From NCBI RefSeq assembly GCF_022760995.1, contig NZ_JAKWJO010000005.1, positions 186,001 to 250,000 of the forward strand: a stretch of DNA of 64,000 bases, read 5' to 3'. Source of the stretch: Dyella sedimenti (lineage in GTDB: Bacteria > Pseudomonadota > Gammaproteobacteria > Xanthomonadales > Rhodanobacteraceae). Positions within the stretch are counted from its first letter, which is position 1. Every line of letters begins with the position of its first letter. The position numbers and the translations under genes are program-made. The notes beneath the pieces are model-generated. The model did no database searches, had not been told where the DNA came from, and saw only the letters and a list, made by a program, of their open reading frames with translations. Shown here piece after piece: positions 47,592 through 57,763 of the stretch.

Positions 47592-48641
47592 CTATTCATC
47601 CCTCGTCCCTGCCTCGAAAAGATCGGCCGCCACCGCCTGGCGGGGCGGCGGGGTCAGCCCCAGGTGGCGCCAGGCCTTGGGGCTGGCCATGCGGCCGCGC
47701 GCGGTGCGCACCAGGAAGCCCTGCTGGATCAGGTAGGGCTCGACCACGTCCTCCAGCGTGCCACGGTCCTCGCTGAGCGCGGCGGCCAGGGATTCCACGC
47801 CCACCGGGCCGCCATCGAAGTTCTCGATGATGGTGACGAGCAGGCGCCGGTCCAGCTCGTCGAAGCCCTCGGCATCGACCTTGAGCATGTCGGTGGCGGC
47901 CCGGGCGGCGTCGAGGGTGATCTGGCCGTCCGCGCGCACCTCGGCGTAGTCGCGCACGCGGCGCAGCAGGCGGTTGGCGATGCGGGGGGTGCCGCGCGAG
48001 CGGCGGGCGATTTCCTGCGCCCCTTCCGGCCCGCAGGCGATGCCCATGATGCGGGCGGAACGGCGCACGATGGCGGTGAGCTCATCGGGCGTATAGAACT
48101 CCAAACGCTGCACGATGCCGAAGCGGTCGCGCAGCGGCGCGGTGAGCAGACCGGCGCGGGTGGTGGCGCCGATCAGGGTGAACGGCGGCAGGTCGAGCTT
48201 GATCGAGCGGGCCGCGGGGCCCTCGCCGATCATGATGTCGATCTGGAAGTCCTCCATCGCCGGGTAGAGCACTTCCTCCACCACCGGCGAGAGGCGATGG
48301 ATCTCGTCCACGAACAGTACGTCGTGCGGTTCGAGGTTGGTCAGCAGCGCGGCCAGGTCCCCCGCCCGCTCCAGCACCGGGCCGGAGGTGGAGCGCACGT
48401 TGACGCCCAGCTCGTTGGCGATCACGTGGCTGAGGGTGGTCTTGCCCAGGCCGGGCGGTCCGAAGATCAGCACGTGGTCCAGGGCGCCGCCGCGCTTCCG
48501 GGCCGCTTCGATGTAGATCGACAGCTGCTCGCGCACCGCCTGCTGGCCCAGGTATTCGGCCAGCCGCTTGGGCCGGATGGAAGCCTCAAGGGCCTCGTCG
48601 TCCAGCTGGGCGGCGGCGGTGACGATGCGATGGTCGGTCAT
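47592..48641 (-). CDS. ruvB: Holliday junction branch-migration ATPase RuvB
   Basis: The 349-aa AAA+ ATPase has [11 protein letters not shown], Walker [10 protein letters not shown], Walker [10 protein letters not shown], sensor 1 GATTRAG and arginine finger LRDRFG. A C-terminal winged helix binds DNA. RuvB drives branch migration with RuvA. A tandem 14-mer repeat immediately precedes the ATG and no ribosome-binding site is visible. It is separated from ruvA by kup. Confidence 0.97.
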   Translation of the reverse strand: MTDHRIVTAAAQLDDEALEASIRPKRLAEYLGQQAVREQLSIYIEAARKRGGALDHVLIFGPPGLGKTTLSHVIANELGVNVRSTSGPVLERAGDLAALLTNLEPHDVLFVDEIHRLSPVVEEVLYPAMEDFQIDIMIGEGPAARSIKLDLPPFTLIGATTRAGLLTAPLRDRFGIVQRLEFYTPDELTAIVRRSARIMGIACGPEGAQEIARRSRGTPRIANRLLRRVRDYAEVRADGQITLDAARAATDMLKVDAEGFDELDRRLLVTIIENFDGGPVGVESLAAALSEDRGTLEDVVEPYLIQQGFLVRTARGRMASPKAWRHLGLTPPPRQAVAADLFEAGTRDE

Positions 48642-48646
48642 TACCA

Positions 48647-48674
48647 GGGAATAGGGAGTCGGGAATAGGGAGTC
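48647..48674. repeat. Tandem 14-mer (GGGAATAGGGAGTC x2)
   Basis: Two perfect head-to-tail copies begin 6 nt upstream of the ruvB ATG. A partly complementary stretch (CCCATTCCCTACTACCC) follows at about 48696-48712. This occupies the position of the ruvB ribosome-binding site. Confidence 0.8.
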
Positions 48675-48725
48675 GGCCGGGTGCTGCCATTCTACCCATT
48701 CCCTACTACCCGTTCCTTCCCTTCT

Positions 48726-50612
48726 TCAAATCTCCACTTGCGCGCCCAGCTCGATCAGCCGGTTACCGGGGATCTGGAAGAACGCCGTGGCCGGCAGCGC
48801 GTTGCGCGCCAGGAAGGCGAACAGCTTGTCGCGCCACAGCGCCATGCCGGGCCGGCGGGCGTCCGCGATGATGGTCTCGCGCGAGAGGAAGAAAGTGGTG
48901 TCCATCATGTCGAACGGCAGGCCCGCCTTGGAGCACTTGGAGAGGGCCAGCGGGATGTTCGGGTCCTCGGCGAAGCCGAAGCGCAGCTCCAGCCCGTAGA
49001 AGTCGCCGCCCAGTTCGGTGATGGCGATGCGCTCGCCGGCGTCGGCCGTGGGCGTTTCCAGCATGTCCACCGTCAGCAGCACGTTGCGCTCGTGCAGCAC
49101 CTTGTTGTGCTTGAGGTTGTGCAGCAGCGCGTGCGGTACGGCATGCTGGTTGGCGGTGAGGAACACCGCCGTGCCCGGCACGCGCAGTGGCGGGTGCTCG
49201 GCGATGTTCTCGATGAAGGGCTCCAACGCCAGGCCGGACTGCTTGATCTCGCGTACCACCAGCTCGCGCCCGCGGCGCCAGGTGGTCATCACGATAAACA
49301 CGCCCACGCCCAGCACCAGCGGGAACCAGCCGCCATGGGCGATCTTCAGCGCATTGGCGCCGAAGTACGACAGGTCCAGCGCCAGCAGCAGGATGCCCAC
49401 CGGCACCACCACGGCCCAGTTCCAATGCCAGTGCCGGCGCGCCACCACCAGGGCCAGCACCGTGGTCATGGTCATGGTGCCGGTCACCGCGATGCCGTAG
49501 GCCGCGCCCAGGTTGTCGGAGCTGCGGAAGCCCAACACGGCGCCGAACACCAGCACCAGCAGCATGCGGTTCACCCACGGCACGAAGATCTGGCCGGACA
49601 TCTCGCGCGAGGTATGCACCACCGCCATGCGCGGCGAATAGCCCAGCGACATCGCCTCGCGGGTCATCGAGAACGCGCCGGAGATCACCGCCTGCGAGGC
49701 GATCACCGCGGCCGCCGTGGCCAGCGCGATCATCGGGTACAGCAGCGTCTGCGGTATCAACAGGTAGAACGGACTCTCGATCGCCCTCGGGTTGAGCAGC
49801 AGCAGGGCGCCCTGGCCGAAGTAGTTGAGCAGCAGGGCCGGCAACACGAAGCAGAACCATGCCATGCGGATCGGCTTCTTGCCGAAGTGGCCCATGTCCG
49901 CATACAGCGCCTCCGCGCCGGTCAGTGCCAGCACCACGCCGCCCAGCGCGATGAAGGAGGTCTGCCCATGACTGAAGAAGAAGCGCACGGCATAGGCCGG
50001 ATTGACCGCGTACAGCACCTGCGGATGCTGCACGATCTGGCGTATGCCGAGCACCGCCAGCACCAGGAACCATACCGTCATCACCGGCGCGAACGCCTTG
50101 CCCACCGCATGCGTGCCGTGGCGCTGGAGGGCGAACATGCCGGCCAGGATCACCAGCGCGATCAGCACCACGAAACGTCCCAGCGAGGGCGCAGCCACCT
50201 CCAGGCCTTCCACGGCGCCCAGCACCGAGATCGCCGGCGTGATTACGCCGTCGCCGTAGAACAGCGCGGCGCCGAAGATGCCCACGAGGCCAAGCACCCA
50301 GCGCGCCCGCGCCGAACTGCCCATGGAGCGCTGCGCCAGGGCCATCAGCGCCATGATGCCGCCCTCGCCCTTGTTGTCGGCGCGCATCACGAAGGTCACG
50401 TACTTGAGCGAAACCACGATGATGAGCGACCAGAAGATCAGCGAGAGCACGCCGAGCACCGCCGGCGGCGTGGGCGTCATGCCGTGCGTGCCCAGCGTTT
50501 CCTTCATGGTGTAGAGCGGGCTGGTGCCGATGTCGCCGAAGACGACGCCGATCGCTCCCAGCGCAAGCTTCATAACGCGGCGGCGCAGATCCGATGCGCT
50601 GCCGTTCTGCAT
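48726..50612 (-). CDS. kup: Kup-family low-affinity potassium transporter
   Basis: The 628-aa product has the family opening LALGAIGVVFGDIGTSPLYT, followed by about 12 transmembrane helices with LFYGDGVITPAISVLGAVEG, and a C-terminal cytoplasmic domain (about 460-628). It takes up K+ with H+. The ATG at 50612 is 20 nt after the ruvA stop; a GTG at 50627 is the alternative. It lies inside the ruv cluster, probably on the same transcript. Confidence 0.95.
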   Translation of the reverse strand: MQNGSASDLRRRVMKLALGAIGVVFGDIGTSPLYTMKETLGTHGMTPTPPAVLGVLSLIFWSLIIVVSLKYVTFVMRADNKGEGGIMALMALAQRSMGSSARARWVLGLVGIFGAALFYGDGVITPAISVLGAVEGLEVAAPSLGRFVVLIALVILAGMFALQRHGTHAVGKAFAPVMTVWFLVLAVLGIRQIVQHPQVLYAVNPAYAVRFFFSHGQTSFIALGGVVLALTGAEALYADMGHFGKKPIRMAWFCFVLPALLLNYFGQGALLLLNPRAIESPFYLLIPQTLLYPMIALATAAAVIASQAVISGAFSMTREAMSLGYSPRMAVVHTSREMSGQIFVPWVNRMLLVLVFGAVLGFRSSDNLGAAYGIAVTGTMTMTTVLALVVARRHWHWNWAVVVPVGILLLALDLSYFGANALKIAHGGWFPLVLGVGVFIVMTTWRRGRELVVREIKQSGLALEPFIENIAEHPPLRVPGTAVFLTANQHAVPHALLHNLKHNKVLHERNVLLTVDMLETPTADAGERIAITELGGDFYGLELRFGFAEDPNIPLALSKCSKAGLPFDMMDTTFFLSRETIIADARRPGMALWRDKLFAFLARNALPATAFFQIPGNRLIELGAQVEI

Positions 50613-50632
50613 GCTTTCATGGCCCACGTGAA

Positions 50633-51235
50633 TCAGCTCCCGAGTGCGGCGCGCAGCGCCTTGCGGATGATGGCTTCGGCGGTGTCGCCCTCGGCGGCGA
50701 CCTTCTGCACCAGGCGGGCGACTTCCGCCGGCTTGTAGCCCAATTGCTGCAGGGCCACCGTGGCCTCGCCGGCGGGATCGAGCGCCGCGCTGTCGGCCCG
50801 CACGCCGGCGCCCGGCAGAACGGTGCCAGCCATGCCGTCCACGCGATCGCGCAGTTCCACCACCATGCGCTCGGCGGTCTTTTTGCCGATGCCGGGGATC
50901 TTGGTCAGCGCCACCACGTCGCCAGCCTGCACCAGCCGCGCGAAGTCGCCGGTGGAGACGCCCGACAGCACGGCCAGCGCGATCTTGGCGCCGATGCCGC
51001 TGACCTTCTGCAGGTTGCGGAACAGCGCGCGCTCGGCCTCGTGCAGGAAACCATAGAGGGCGACGCTGTCCTCCTTCACCGCGTAATGGGTGAGCAGGAC
51101 GACTTCCTTGCCGGTGGCCGGCAGGTCGTAGATGGTGGACATGGGCGCCTCCAGCTCGTAGCCGACGCCCCCCACCTCCACCAGCAGCCACGGCGGCTGC
51201 TTGGAGACCAGGATGCCGCGCAGGCGACCGATCAT
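50633..51235 (-). CDS. ruvA: Holliday junction recognition protein RuvA
   Basis: The 200-aa product has an N-terminal OB fold ([20 protein letters not shown]), helix-hairpin-helix pairs ([26 protein letters not shown]) and the flexible C-terminal RuvB-binding domain ([20 protein letters not shown]). It overlaps ruvC by 4 nt (ATGA). Confidence 0.97.
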   Translation of the reverse strand: MIGRLRGILVSKQPPWLLVEVGGVGYELEAPMSTIYDLPATGKEVVLLTHYAVKEDSVALYGFLHEAERALFRNLQKVSGIGAKIALAVLSGVSTGDFARLVQAGDVVALTKIPGIGKKTAERMVVELRDRVDGMAGTVLPGAGVRADSAALDPAGEATVALQQLGYKPAEVARLVQKVAAEGDTAEAIIRKALRAALGS

Positions 51236-51753
51236 CGGCGACGCCTCCAGGCGGTGCGCGGGATGCCCACGCGCGCGAGGCTGGCGCGGGTGTGCGCGTG
51301 CGCCACGGCGATGGCGAGCGCGTCCGCGGCGTCGGCCTGCAACGGCCCCTTGAGTCCGAGCAGGACACCGATCATGTGTTGTACCTGGGTCTTGTCGCCA
51401 CGCCCGCTGCCTACCACGGCCTGCTTGACTTCCGTCGCTGCGTACTCGTGCACCGCGATCCCCTGGCTGACGACCGCGCAGATCGCGGCTCCCCTCGCCT
51501 GCCCCAGTTTCAGTGCCGAATCGGCGTTGCGCGCCATGAATACGCGCTCCACCCCGCACTCCTCCGGTCGATGGGCGGCGATGATGGCACACAGCTCGTC
51601 AAATATGCGTTTCAGGCGCAGCGGGAAGCTGGCCTCGCCGGCCACCGCCAGCGCGCCATGGAAAACGTGGGACAGCTTGCCGCCGGCGTCGACATCGATG
51701 ATGCCGACACCCGTGCGCTGGCTGCCCGGGTCGATGCCGATGATGCGCGTCAT
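51232..51753 (-). CDS. ruvC: Holliday junction resolvase RuvC
   Basis: The 173-aa product has RNase H-like fold acidic residues in [16 protein letters not shown] (first Asp), VERVFMARN (Glu) and the C-terminal [15 protein letters not shown] pair. It cleaves Holliday junctions. It is the first ruv gene, 36 nt after yebC. Confidence 0.97.
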   Translation of the reverse strand: MTRIIGIDPGSQRTGVGIIDVDAGGKLSHVFHGALAVAGEASFPLRLKRIFDELCAIIAAHRPEECGVERVFMARNADSALKLGQARGAAICAVVSQGIAVHEYAATEVKQAVVGSGRGDKTQVQHMIGVLLGLKGPLQADAADALAIAVAHAHTRASLARVGIPRTAWRRRR

Positions 51754-51789
51754 GAGCGTGGCGTCGCCGGACCGGCGGACGGCGAGCGC

Positions 51790-52524
51790 TTAGCTGTCCG
51801 CCTCGGCGGGCAGCAGCGCGTTGTGCGAGACCTCGCTCACGTCGTCGAGCGCATCGAGCTTCTCGATCAGGTCGAGCAGGGTTTCCAGTGCCTCCTCGGG
51901 CACCGGCACGCGGTTGTTCGGACGCATGCCGACGCCGGCATGCTCGGCGCTGAGGCCCGCCGCGGCGAGCGCCTGCTGCACGGCCTCGAAGTTTTCCGGC
52001 GCGCACAGCACGGTGCTTTCGCCGTTCTCATTCACCACGTCGTCGGCGCCGGCCTCCAGCGCGGCCTCCAGCACCTTTTCCTCGGCCGCCTCGTCGCCGC
52101 CGGTGGCGAACACCAGCTCGCCCACGCGGGAGAACTGGAACGCCACCGAGCCGGAGGTTCCCAGGTTGCCGCCATGCTTGGTCAATGCGTGGCGCACGTC
52201 GGCCACGGTGCGGGTCGGGTTATCGGTGAAGCAGTCGATGATGAGCGCGATGCCGCCCGGGCCATAGCCCTCGTAGCGCAGCTCTTCCATCGCGGCGCCG
52301 CCGTCGGCGCCCGAGCCGCGCTTGATGGCGCGCTCGATGGTGTCCTTGGGCATGTTGGCCGACAAGGCCTTGTCCACCGCCGAGCGCAGGCGCGGATTGA
52401 GCGCGGGATCGGGCACGCCGCCGCGCGTGGCAACGGTGATTTCGCGGATCAGCTTGGTGAACACCTTGGCGCGCTTGGCGTCTTCGGCGTTCTTGCGACC
52501 TTCGATGGACGGGCCTCTACCCAT
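51790..52524 (-). CDS. yebC: YebC/PmpR-family transcriptional/translational regulator
   Basis: The 244-aa product begins MGRGPSIEGRKNAEDAKRAK with the family's FTKLIREITVATRGG. Later blocks are NMPKDTIERAIKRG, YEGYGPGGIALIIDCFTDN and GTSGSVAFQF. YebC proteins bind DNA as regulators and were recently linked to relief of ribosome stalling at polyproline. Its position upstream of ruvC is conserved across proteobacteria. Confidence 0.96.
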   Translation of the reverse strand: MGRGPSIEGRKNAEDAKRAKVFTKLIREITVATRGGVPDPALNPRLRSAVDKALSANMPKDTIERAIKRGSGADGGAAMEELRYEGYGPGGIALIIDCFTDNPTRTVADVRHALTKHGGNLGTSGSVAFQFSRVGELVFATGGDEAAEEKVLEAALEAGADDVVNENGESTVLCAPENFEAVQQALAAAGLSAEHAGVGMRPNNRVPVPEEALETLLDLIEKLDALDDVSEVSHNALLPAEADS

Positions 52525-52619
52525 GGCACTTCCTGCAAATCTGCTGAACGGACAAGAGGTGAATTGTATCGCCTTGGAGCCTCGACCGGGCAAGCAGCCA
52601 GACCAGGACGGCCCGGCGG

Positions 52620-53258
52620 TCATCCCGCTACGTGCCCGAAACGCCCATGGTGCAGGAATTCGATGACCTGCCGCGCCGCCTCGTGGGAGAACAGCAGGCC
52701 CGTATGGTTGGTTTCCACGATGCAATGGTCGGCGATGCCCGGCAGGCGCGTTTCCTCCACCGTCACGCAGCCGTCGTTGTCGCCCTCGAACTGGCCCAGC
52801 ACGCTGCCCAGCCCCAGCGGCAGGCGCCCCGCCACCACGCCGACCTCGCGCGGTCCCTCCCAGCGCTCGAAGCCGTGCTCGATCAGTTCGCGGTTATGAC
52901 CCAGCAGCACCTCGCCGCCGCGCCCCATGCCGGCGAAGCGCCGCGCGGCCGCGCTGCCCTTGAGCGGCGCCCCCAGGCAGACCACCCGGCCCGGCGGCAG
53001 CTGCGCATCCTCGGCGCAGGCCCTGAGGGCGAGCAGCCCGCCCAGGCTGTGGCCGACCAGGTGCACGTTCGGCGCCTCCTGCGCCAGCGCGTGGATGCGC
53101 GCCTCCAGGCTACCCAGGATACGCGGCTGGGTGGCGGCCACGCTCATGTAGTCGAAGCGGTGCACGCGCAAGCCCGCCTCCATCAGGCGCCGATGCAGCA
53201 TCAGCAGCGCGAAGCCGCGCATCCACAGGCCATGCAGGAGAATGACGTGATCGGTCAT
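52620..53258 (-). CDS. Alpha/beta-hydrolase (lipase-like)
   Basis: The 212-aa product has an N-terminal HVILLHGLWMRGFALLMLHR (oxyanion region HGLW), the nucleophile elbow GHSLGG (about 74-79) and a C-terminal His in VETNHTGLLFS. These give a plausible Ser-Asp-His triad. There is no signal peptide, so it is probably cytoplasmic. The substrate is unknown. The ATG at 53258 is preferred over a TTG four codons upstream. It lies between aspS and yebC on the same strand. Confidence 0.85.
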   Translation of the reverse strand: MTDHVILLHGLWMRGFALLMLHRRLMEAGLRVHRFDYMSVAATQPRILGSLEARIHALAQEAPNVHLVGHSLGGLLALRACAEDAQLPPGRVVCLGAPLKGSAAARRFAGMGRGGEVLLGHNRELIEHGFERWEGPREVGVVAGRLPLGLGSVLGQFEGDNDGCVTVEETRLPGIADHCIVETNHTGLLFSHEAARQVIEFLHHGRFGHVAG

Positions 53259-53365
53259 GGTGCGGGACAACGGCCTTCAATGACGGGACGGGCGACCGAT
53301 CGCAACCCGGTCGTATCGACGGAGTCCATTGTGCATAAAAAGTTGCAGCGGACCGCGCCGCGGCA

Positions 53366-53403
53366 CCTGCCGTCATTCCGGCGCAGGCCGGAATGACGGC
53401 AGG
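53366..53403. repeat. REP-like palindrome, 16-bp stem
   Basis: The perfect stem CCTGCCGTCATTCCGG / CCGGAATGACGGCAGG encloses CGCAGG. It begins 4 nt past the aspS stop. It shares the core CGTCATTCCGG...CCGGAATGACG with 18382-18415. Confidence 0.8.
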
Positions 53404-53407
53404 ACAG

Positions 53408-55177
53408 TCAGGCCGGCCTGGCCTCCGCCGCCACGCGCACGTGCAGTTCCTTGAGCTGCGGCTCCGATACCGCCGATGGCGCGTCGGTCATCAGGTCCTG
53501 CGCGCTGGTGGTCTTGGGGAAGGCGATCACGTCACGGATCGACTCGGTACCGGCCATCAGCGCGGCGATGCGGTCGATGCCGAAGGCCAGGCCGCCGTGC
53601 GGCGGCGCGCCGAACTTCAGCGCCTTCAGCAGGAAGCCGAACTTCGCCTCGGCTTCCTCCGGGCCGATGCCCAGCAAGTCGAACACCGTGCTCTGCATCT
53701 CCGGGCGATGGATGCGGATGGAGCCTCCACCGATCTCGTTGCCGTTGAGCACCATGTCGTAGCCGCGGCTTACCGCGATGGCGGCGTTGGCGCGCAAGTC
53801 GTCCACGTCGTCCACCTTGGGCGCGGTGAACGGGTGATGCAGGGCGACGAAACGCTGCTCTTCCTCGTCGTACTCGAACATCGGAAAGTCGGTGACCCAC
53901 AGCGGCTTCCAGCTGTTCTCCACCAAACCACGATCCTTGCCGACCTTCAGGCGCAGCGCGCCCATGAAGTCGGTGACGGCCTTCCACTTGCCCGCGCCGA
54001 AGAACACCATGTCGCCGCTCTGCGCGCCGGTGAGCTTGAGCACGCCCTCCAGTGCCACGTCGTCGAGGAACTTGGCCACCGGCGAGTTGATGCCGTCGCG
54101 GCCCTTGGAAAGATCGTCCACGCGCAGCCACGCCAGGCCCTTGGCGCCGTACTTGGCCACGTACTCGGTGAGCTGGTCGATCTCCTTGCGGGTGAAGGTG
54201 GCGCCGCCCGGCACGCGCAGCGCGGCCACGCGGCCGCCGGCATCGTTGGCCGGCTCGGCGAACACCTTGAACTCCACGTGCTTCACCGCCTCGGCGACAT
54301 CCACCAGTTCCAGCGCGATGCGCAGGTCCGGCTTGTCCGAGCCGTAGCGGCGCATCGCCTCGGCCCAGGTCATGCGCGGGAAGGTGGCGTCCAGCTCCAC
54401 GCCCTGCACTTCGCGGAACACGTGGCGAATCAGTTCCTCCACGAAGTCCTGCACGTCTTTTTCCTCGACGAAGGCGAACTCCAGGTCGAGCTGGGTGAAC
54501 TCCGGCTGGCGGTCGGCGCGCAAGTCCTCGTCGCGGAAGCAGCGGGCGATCTGGTAGTAGCGGTCGAAGCCCGCCATCATCAGGATCTGCTTGAACAACT
54601 GCGGCGACTGCGGCAGCGCGTAGAACTGGCCTGGGTGCACGCGGCTGGGCACCAGGTAGTCGCGCGCGCCTTCCGGCGTGGCCTTGGTGAGGATGGGCGT
54701 CTCGATGTCCTGAAAGCCACGCGCGTCGAGGTAGCGGCGCAGCGCCTGCACCAGCTTGATGCGCGTGCGGATCATGCGCTGCATCTCGGGGCGGCGCAGG
54801 TCGAGGTAGCGGTAGGTCATCCGCATGTCCTCGTTGGGATTCTCGTGCAGGGCGAACGGCAGGTCCTTCGCCGCGTTGAGCACCTCCACCGTGTCGGCCA
54901 GCAGCTCCACCGTGCCGGTGCGCAGCTTGTCGTTGACCGACAGGCGCTTGCGGATGGTGCCGGTGACGCGCAGGCAGTACTCGTTGCCGATCTCGCCGGC
55001 CACCGCGAAGGCGGTGGCGTTCTCGCGCTCGATCACCACCTGGGCCAGCCCCTCATGGTCGCGCAGGTCGACGAAGGCCACGTGGCTCTGCAGGCGGAGG
55101 GTATTGACCCAGCCGCAAAGGGTGACGGTCTGGCCGACCAGCGCCTCGTCGATGAGGCCGCAGTAATGCGTGCGCAT
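53408..55177 (-). CDS. aspS: Aspartate-tRNA ligase
   Basis: The 589-aa class II synthetase has an N-terminal anticodon-binding OB fold ([20 protein letters not shown]...GWVNTLR), motif 2 ([20 protein letters not shown]), the GAD insertion domain (about 290-420), and motif 3 ([16 protein letters not shown]). The bacterial-type length is intact. Whether it also charges tRNA-Asn cannot be read directly. It is followed by a REP palindrome at its stop. Confidence 0.97.
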   Translation of the reverse strand: MRTHYCGLIDEALVGQTVTLCGWVNTLRLQSHVAFVDLRDHEGLAQVVIERENATAFAVAGEIGNEYCLRVTGTIRKRLSVNDKLRTGTVELLADTVEVLNAAKDLPFALHENPNEDMRMTYRYLDLRRPEMQRMIRTRIKLVQALRRYLDARGFQDIETPILTKATPEGARDYLVPSRVHPGQFYALPQSPQLFKQILMMAGFDRYYQIARCFRDEDLRADRQPEFTQLDLEFAFVEEKDVQDFVEELIRHVFREVQGVELDATFPRMTWAEAMRRYGSDKPDLRIALELVDVAEAVKHVEFKVFAEPANDAGGRVAALRVPGGATFTRKEIDQLTEYVAKYGAKGLAWLRVDDLSKGRDGINSPVAKFLDDVALEGVLKLTGAQSGDMVFFGAGKWKAVTDFMGALRLKVGKDRGLVENSWKPLWVTDFPMFEYDEEEQRFVALHHPFTAPKVDDVDDLRANAAIAVSRGYDMVLNGNEIGGGSIRIHRPEMQSTVFDLLGIGPEEAEAKFGFLLKALKFGAPPHGGLAFGIDRIAALMAGTESIRDVIAFPKTTSAQDLMTDAPSAVSEPQLKELHVRVAAEARPA

Positions 55178-55289
55178 GCGCTTGGAACTCCGGGCCGCAG
55201 GGCGGCGAGATGCGTGGAAAAGACCGCGAATGTTAGCACTGGCGCGGCATTGGCGGGCGGCGTACGCGCCGGCCCACCGGAAACCGTGC

Positions 55290-55838
55290 CTACCAGCGCC
55301 GGTCCACCGAGAACAGGCCGCGGCAGCCCTTGGAGACCCACACGCCGGCGCGGTTCCAGCCCCAGCTGGCATCCTGCCGGCAGGGCGAGCCCGACAACTG
55401 CCGCAACAGGCGCACGCCGCCGTGGCCGCCCACGTCCACCTGGCAGAAGTGGTACTCGCGGTCGTTGCTCTCGCACTGCAGGCGGATCTCGCGGTTCCAG
55501 TCGGGACCTGGCCGCCAGCCGCCGCCCGAAGGCGGCGGAGGCGGCGCGTAACCGCCGCGGCGGATCTCGACGAACTGGCCGCGGCAGCCGCGGTCCACCC
55601 ACAGCCCGCCGCGATCCACGCCCCAGGTCTGCCCGCGGGTGCACGGGCTGTTGGATTCCTGCCGGATCAGCTCGGCATCGCGCCAGGGCACCTGGCAGCG
55701 CGTGAAATGGCCATCATCGCTGCCGCAGCGAACCGGGTCGCGCCCCTGCGCCCGCGCCGCCGGCGCGGCGGCCAGCCAAAAAAAGCCGGCCAACAGGCCG
55801 GCGGTCATACCCATCGAAACCGATCGCATCCGGAACAT
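55290..55838 (-). CDS. DUF3011-family exported protein
   Basis: The 182-aa product has a signal peptide ([21 protein letters not shown]) and two copies of a cysteine-containing unit: [14 protein letters not shown]...[18 protein letters not shown] (about 37-96) and [15 protein letters not shown]...[18 protein letters not shown] (about 119-182). A Pro/Gly linker separates them. DUF3011 is a periplasmic/secreted domain of unknown function, frequent in Lysobacterales. It lies between fmdB and aspS. Confidence 0.88.
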   Translation of the reverse strand: MFRMRSVSMGMTAGLLAGFFWLAAAPAARAQGRDPVRCGSDDGHFTRCQVPWRDAELIRQESNSPCTRGQTWGVDRGGLWVDRGCRGQFVEIRRGGYAPPPPPSGGGWRPGPDWNREIRLQCESNDREYHFCQVDVGGHGGVRLLRQLSGSPCRQDASWGWNRAGVWVSKGCRGLFSVDRRW

Positions 55839-55970
55839 CGTTGCCCGCTCCTTCCAGGTCCATGGCGTGAGGCCACGCTAGCGGGCGTATCTTCAACCGG
55901 ATTTGAATATCTTGCGACCTCGCCGCAAAAACCTGCCTGTCGGCCAAGTGGCGTTCAGGCAGGCCGATTG

Positions 55971-56243
55971 TCAGCTATCGCCGCCGCTGGAAGCCGGCGC
56001 GGGCGCAGGCGCCGGGGCTGGAGCGCTGGCGTCGCCGGCCAGGTTGCGCTTCTTGTCGCCGTCCTTCTTGAAGTCGGTCTCGTACCAGCCGCTGCCGGCG
56101 AGGCGGAAGCCCGGCGCGCTCAGCCGGCGCTTCACCTCGGCCACGTCGCAAGCGGGGCAGATCGTGGGATCGGGATCGGACAGCTTCTGCAGGCGGTCGA
56201 AACGATGGCCGCAACGGCCGCATTCGAATTCGTAGATAGGCAT
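55971..56243 (-). CDS. FmdB-type zinc-ribbon protein
   Basis: The 90-aa product begins MPIYEFECGRCGHRFDRLQK with a second pair CPAC (about 29-32), giving a CxxC...CxxC zinc ribbon. It continues APGFRLAGSGWYETDFKKD and ends in an Ala/Pro tail. It is named after a regulator near formamidase genes, and its actual role is unknown. A position upstream of aspS is common. Confidence 0.92.
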   Translation of the reverse strand: MPIYEFECGRCGHRFDRLQKLSDPDPTICPACDVAEVKRRLSAPGFRLAGSGWYETDFKKDGDKKRNLAGDASAPAPAPAPAPASSGGDS

Positions 56244-56365
56244 GGGGAGACTCCGTAATTCCGGCCGGCGCGGGCACCGGCAGCCCGGCATTATTGCGTC
56301 GAAGAGGGCAAATTCAACGGCTGGGCTACCCTTGCCTGTTCGAAACCTTCGCGTGGCCCAAGCAC

Positions 56366-56459
56366 CCCCTCCCAGCCCCCCCCCTGCACGCAGGGGGAGG
56401 AGCAACAGCACACTCGCTCTTGGCTCCCTCCCCTGCGTGCAGGGGAGGGTTGGGAGGGG
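56366..56459. repeat. Paired inverted GC-rich elements
   Basis: Two ~34-nt arms (56366-56399 and 56426-56459) are near-perfect reverse complements. Each contains its own small palindrome, CCCCTGCACGCAGGGG or the equivalent. They lie between cobS and fmdB, just after the cobS stop, and could form large hairpins that end the cob transcript. Confidence 0.7.
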
Positions 56460-56477
56460 TAGCTCCGGCCATGTCCC

Positions 56478-57197
56478 TCAGCCCCCCAGCCCCAGCACCA
56501 CCAGCACCGCGGCCTCGGTCAGTTCCGTCAGGGCTCCACAGGTATCGCCCGTCATGCCGCCCAGCCGGCGCCGGCAGGCCAGCCGCCAGGGCAGGAACAC
56601 GGCCAGGACCGCCAGCAGCGCCCCGAGACCCCGCCAGCCGGCCAGCGCGCACAAGGCCAGCGCGAACACGATGCCGAGCGCGCAGGCGGCGCGCGGCGCC
56701 TCCACCAGCGCGCTGCCGAGCCCGCCGCTACGCACGTAGGGCGTGCTGACGAAGGCGAGCGTCAGGACCGCCCGCCCCAGCAGCGGCGCCAGCCACAGGG
56801 CGACATCCGGACGCGGCAGGCCGGCCAGCGCGGCGAATTTCAGCAGCAGCACGAGCACCACCGCCGCCACCCCGATCGGGCCGCTGCGCGGATCCTTCAT
56901 GATGGCGAGGGTGCGCTCGCGGTCGCCCATGCCGCCGACCCAGGCGTCCGCGCTGTCGGCCAGGCCATCCAGGTGCAGCCCGCCGGTCAGCGCGACCCAG
57001 CCGAGCAGCAGCAAGGCCGCCGCCAACAGGGGCGGCGCCCCCGACAGCAGCCAGGCCAGGCCCCACAGCAGGGCACCGACCAGCAAGCCCACCACCGGAT
57101 ACCAGGCCAGCTGGCCCGAGCGCGCCGAGTCATCGAGACTGCCCGATGGCACCGGCAGCCGGGTCAGGAAACCGATGGCGGCCAGCAGCGCGCGCAT
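56478..57197 (-). CDS. cobS: Adenosylcobinamide-GDP ribazoletransferase (cobalamin synthase)
   Basis: The 239-aa polytopic membrane enzyme has FLTRLPVPSG near the start, GGLHLDGLADSADAW (metal-binding Asp residues), DPRSGPIGVAAVVLVLLLKF and GGMTGDTCGALTELTEA. It joins adenosylcobinamide-GDP and alpha-ribazole phosphate to give the B12 phosphate ester. It is the last gene of the operon and overlaps cobC by one base (TGATG). Confidence 0.96.
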   Translation of the reverse strand: MRALLAAIGFLTRLPVPSGSLDDSARSGQLAWYPVVGLLVGALLWGLAWLLSGAPPLLAAALLLLGWVALTGGLHLDGLADSADAWVGGMGDRERTLAIMKDPRSGPIGVAAVVLVLLLKFAALAGLPRPDVALWLAPLLGRAVLTLAFVSTPYVRSGGLGSALVEAPRAACALGIVFALALCALAGWRGLGALLAVLAVFLPWRLACRRRLGGMTGDTCGALTELTEAAVLVVLGLGG

Positions 57198-57763
57198 CAG
57201 GCGCCGCCCGGCGCGGCCCAGTCGAGCGGATGCAGCGATGCGTGCGGCACCTCGATATTGGCCATGTCGCCGAAGTCGCGCCCTTCCGCCTCGCAGCGCA
57301 ACAGGCGGATCGCGCCGCCGTGGGTCACCACCAGCACGCGCTGCGTGACGGCGGCGAGGGCGACCTCGTTCAGCGCCGCGCACAGCCGCTCGCGGAAGGC
57401 TGCGAACGGCTCGCCTCCCGGCGGCGGGCAGGCCACCGGGTCGGCCCAGAAACGCGCCAGCGCCTCGCCCTGCTCCTTGGCCAGCACATCGATGGGCACG
57501 CCCTGCCAGTCGCCGAAGTGGTACTCGGCCAGTCGCGCGTCCACGCGCAGCGGTACGCGGCGCGCGCTGGCGAGGTCGTGCGCGAAATCCGCGCAGCGCC
57601 GCAACGGCGAGGTCACGATGGCGTCCCAGCTGCGGCCGAAGATCGCCGCGCGCAGCTGGGTCCATCCCAGGGGGCTGAGCGCGTCGTCCAACTGGCCGCG
57701 GTAGCTGCGCTGGCCGGTGTCGCCATGGCGCAGCAGGTCGATGCCCACGTGCTTGCCGATCAT
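57197..57763 (-). CDS. cobC: Histidine phosphatase, alpha-ribazole phosphatase type
   Basis: The 188-aa phosphoglycerate-mutase-like phosphatase has the RHG motif ([10 protein letters not shown]), [10 protein letters not shown] and the second His in [10 protein letters not shown]. In this context it most likely removes the phosphate at the end of nucleotide-loop assembly. It overlaps cobT by 4 nt. Confidence 0.9.
   Translation of the reverse strand: MIGKHVGIDLLRHGDTGQRSYRGQLDDALSPLGWTQLRAAIFGRSWDAIVTSPLRRCADFAHDLASARRVPLRVDARLAEYHFGDWQGVPIDVLAKEQGEALARFWADPVACPPPGGEPFAAFRERLCAALNEVALAAVTQRVLVVTHGGAIRLLRCEAEGRDFGDMANIEVPHASLHPLDWAAPGGA

Noticed and set aside
56244-56477. CRISPR-like spaced repeats
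   Set aside because: Only two arms, in opposite orientation, with no regular spacer series.
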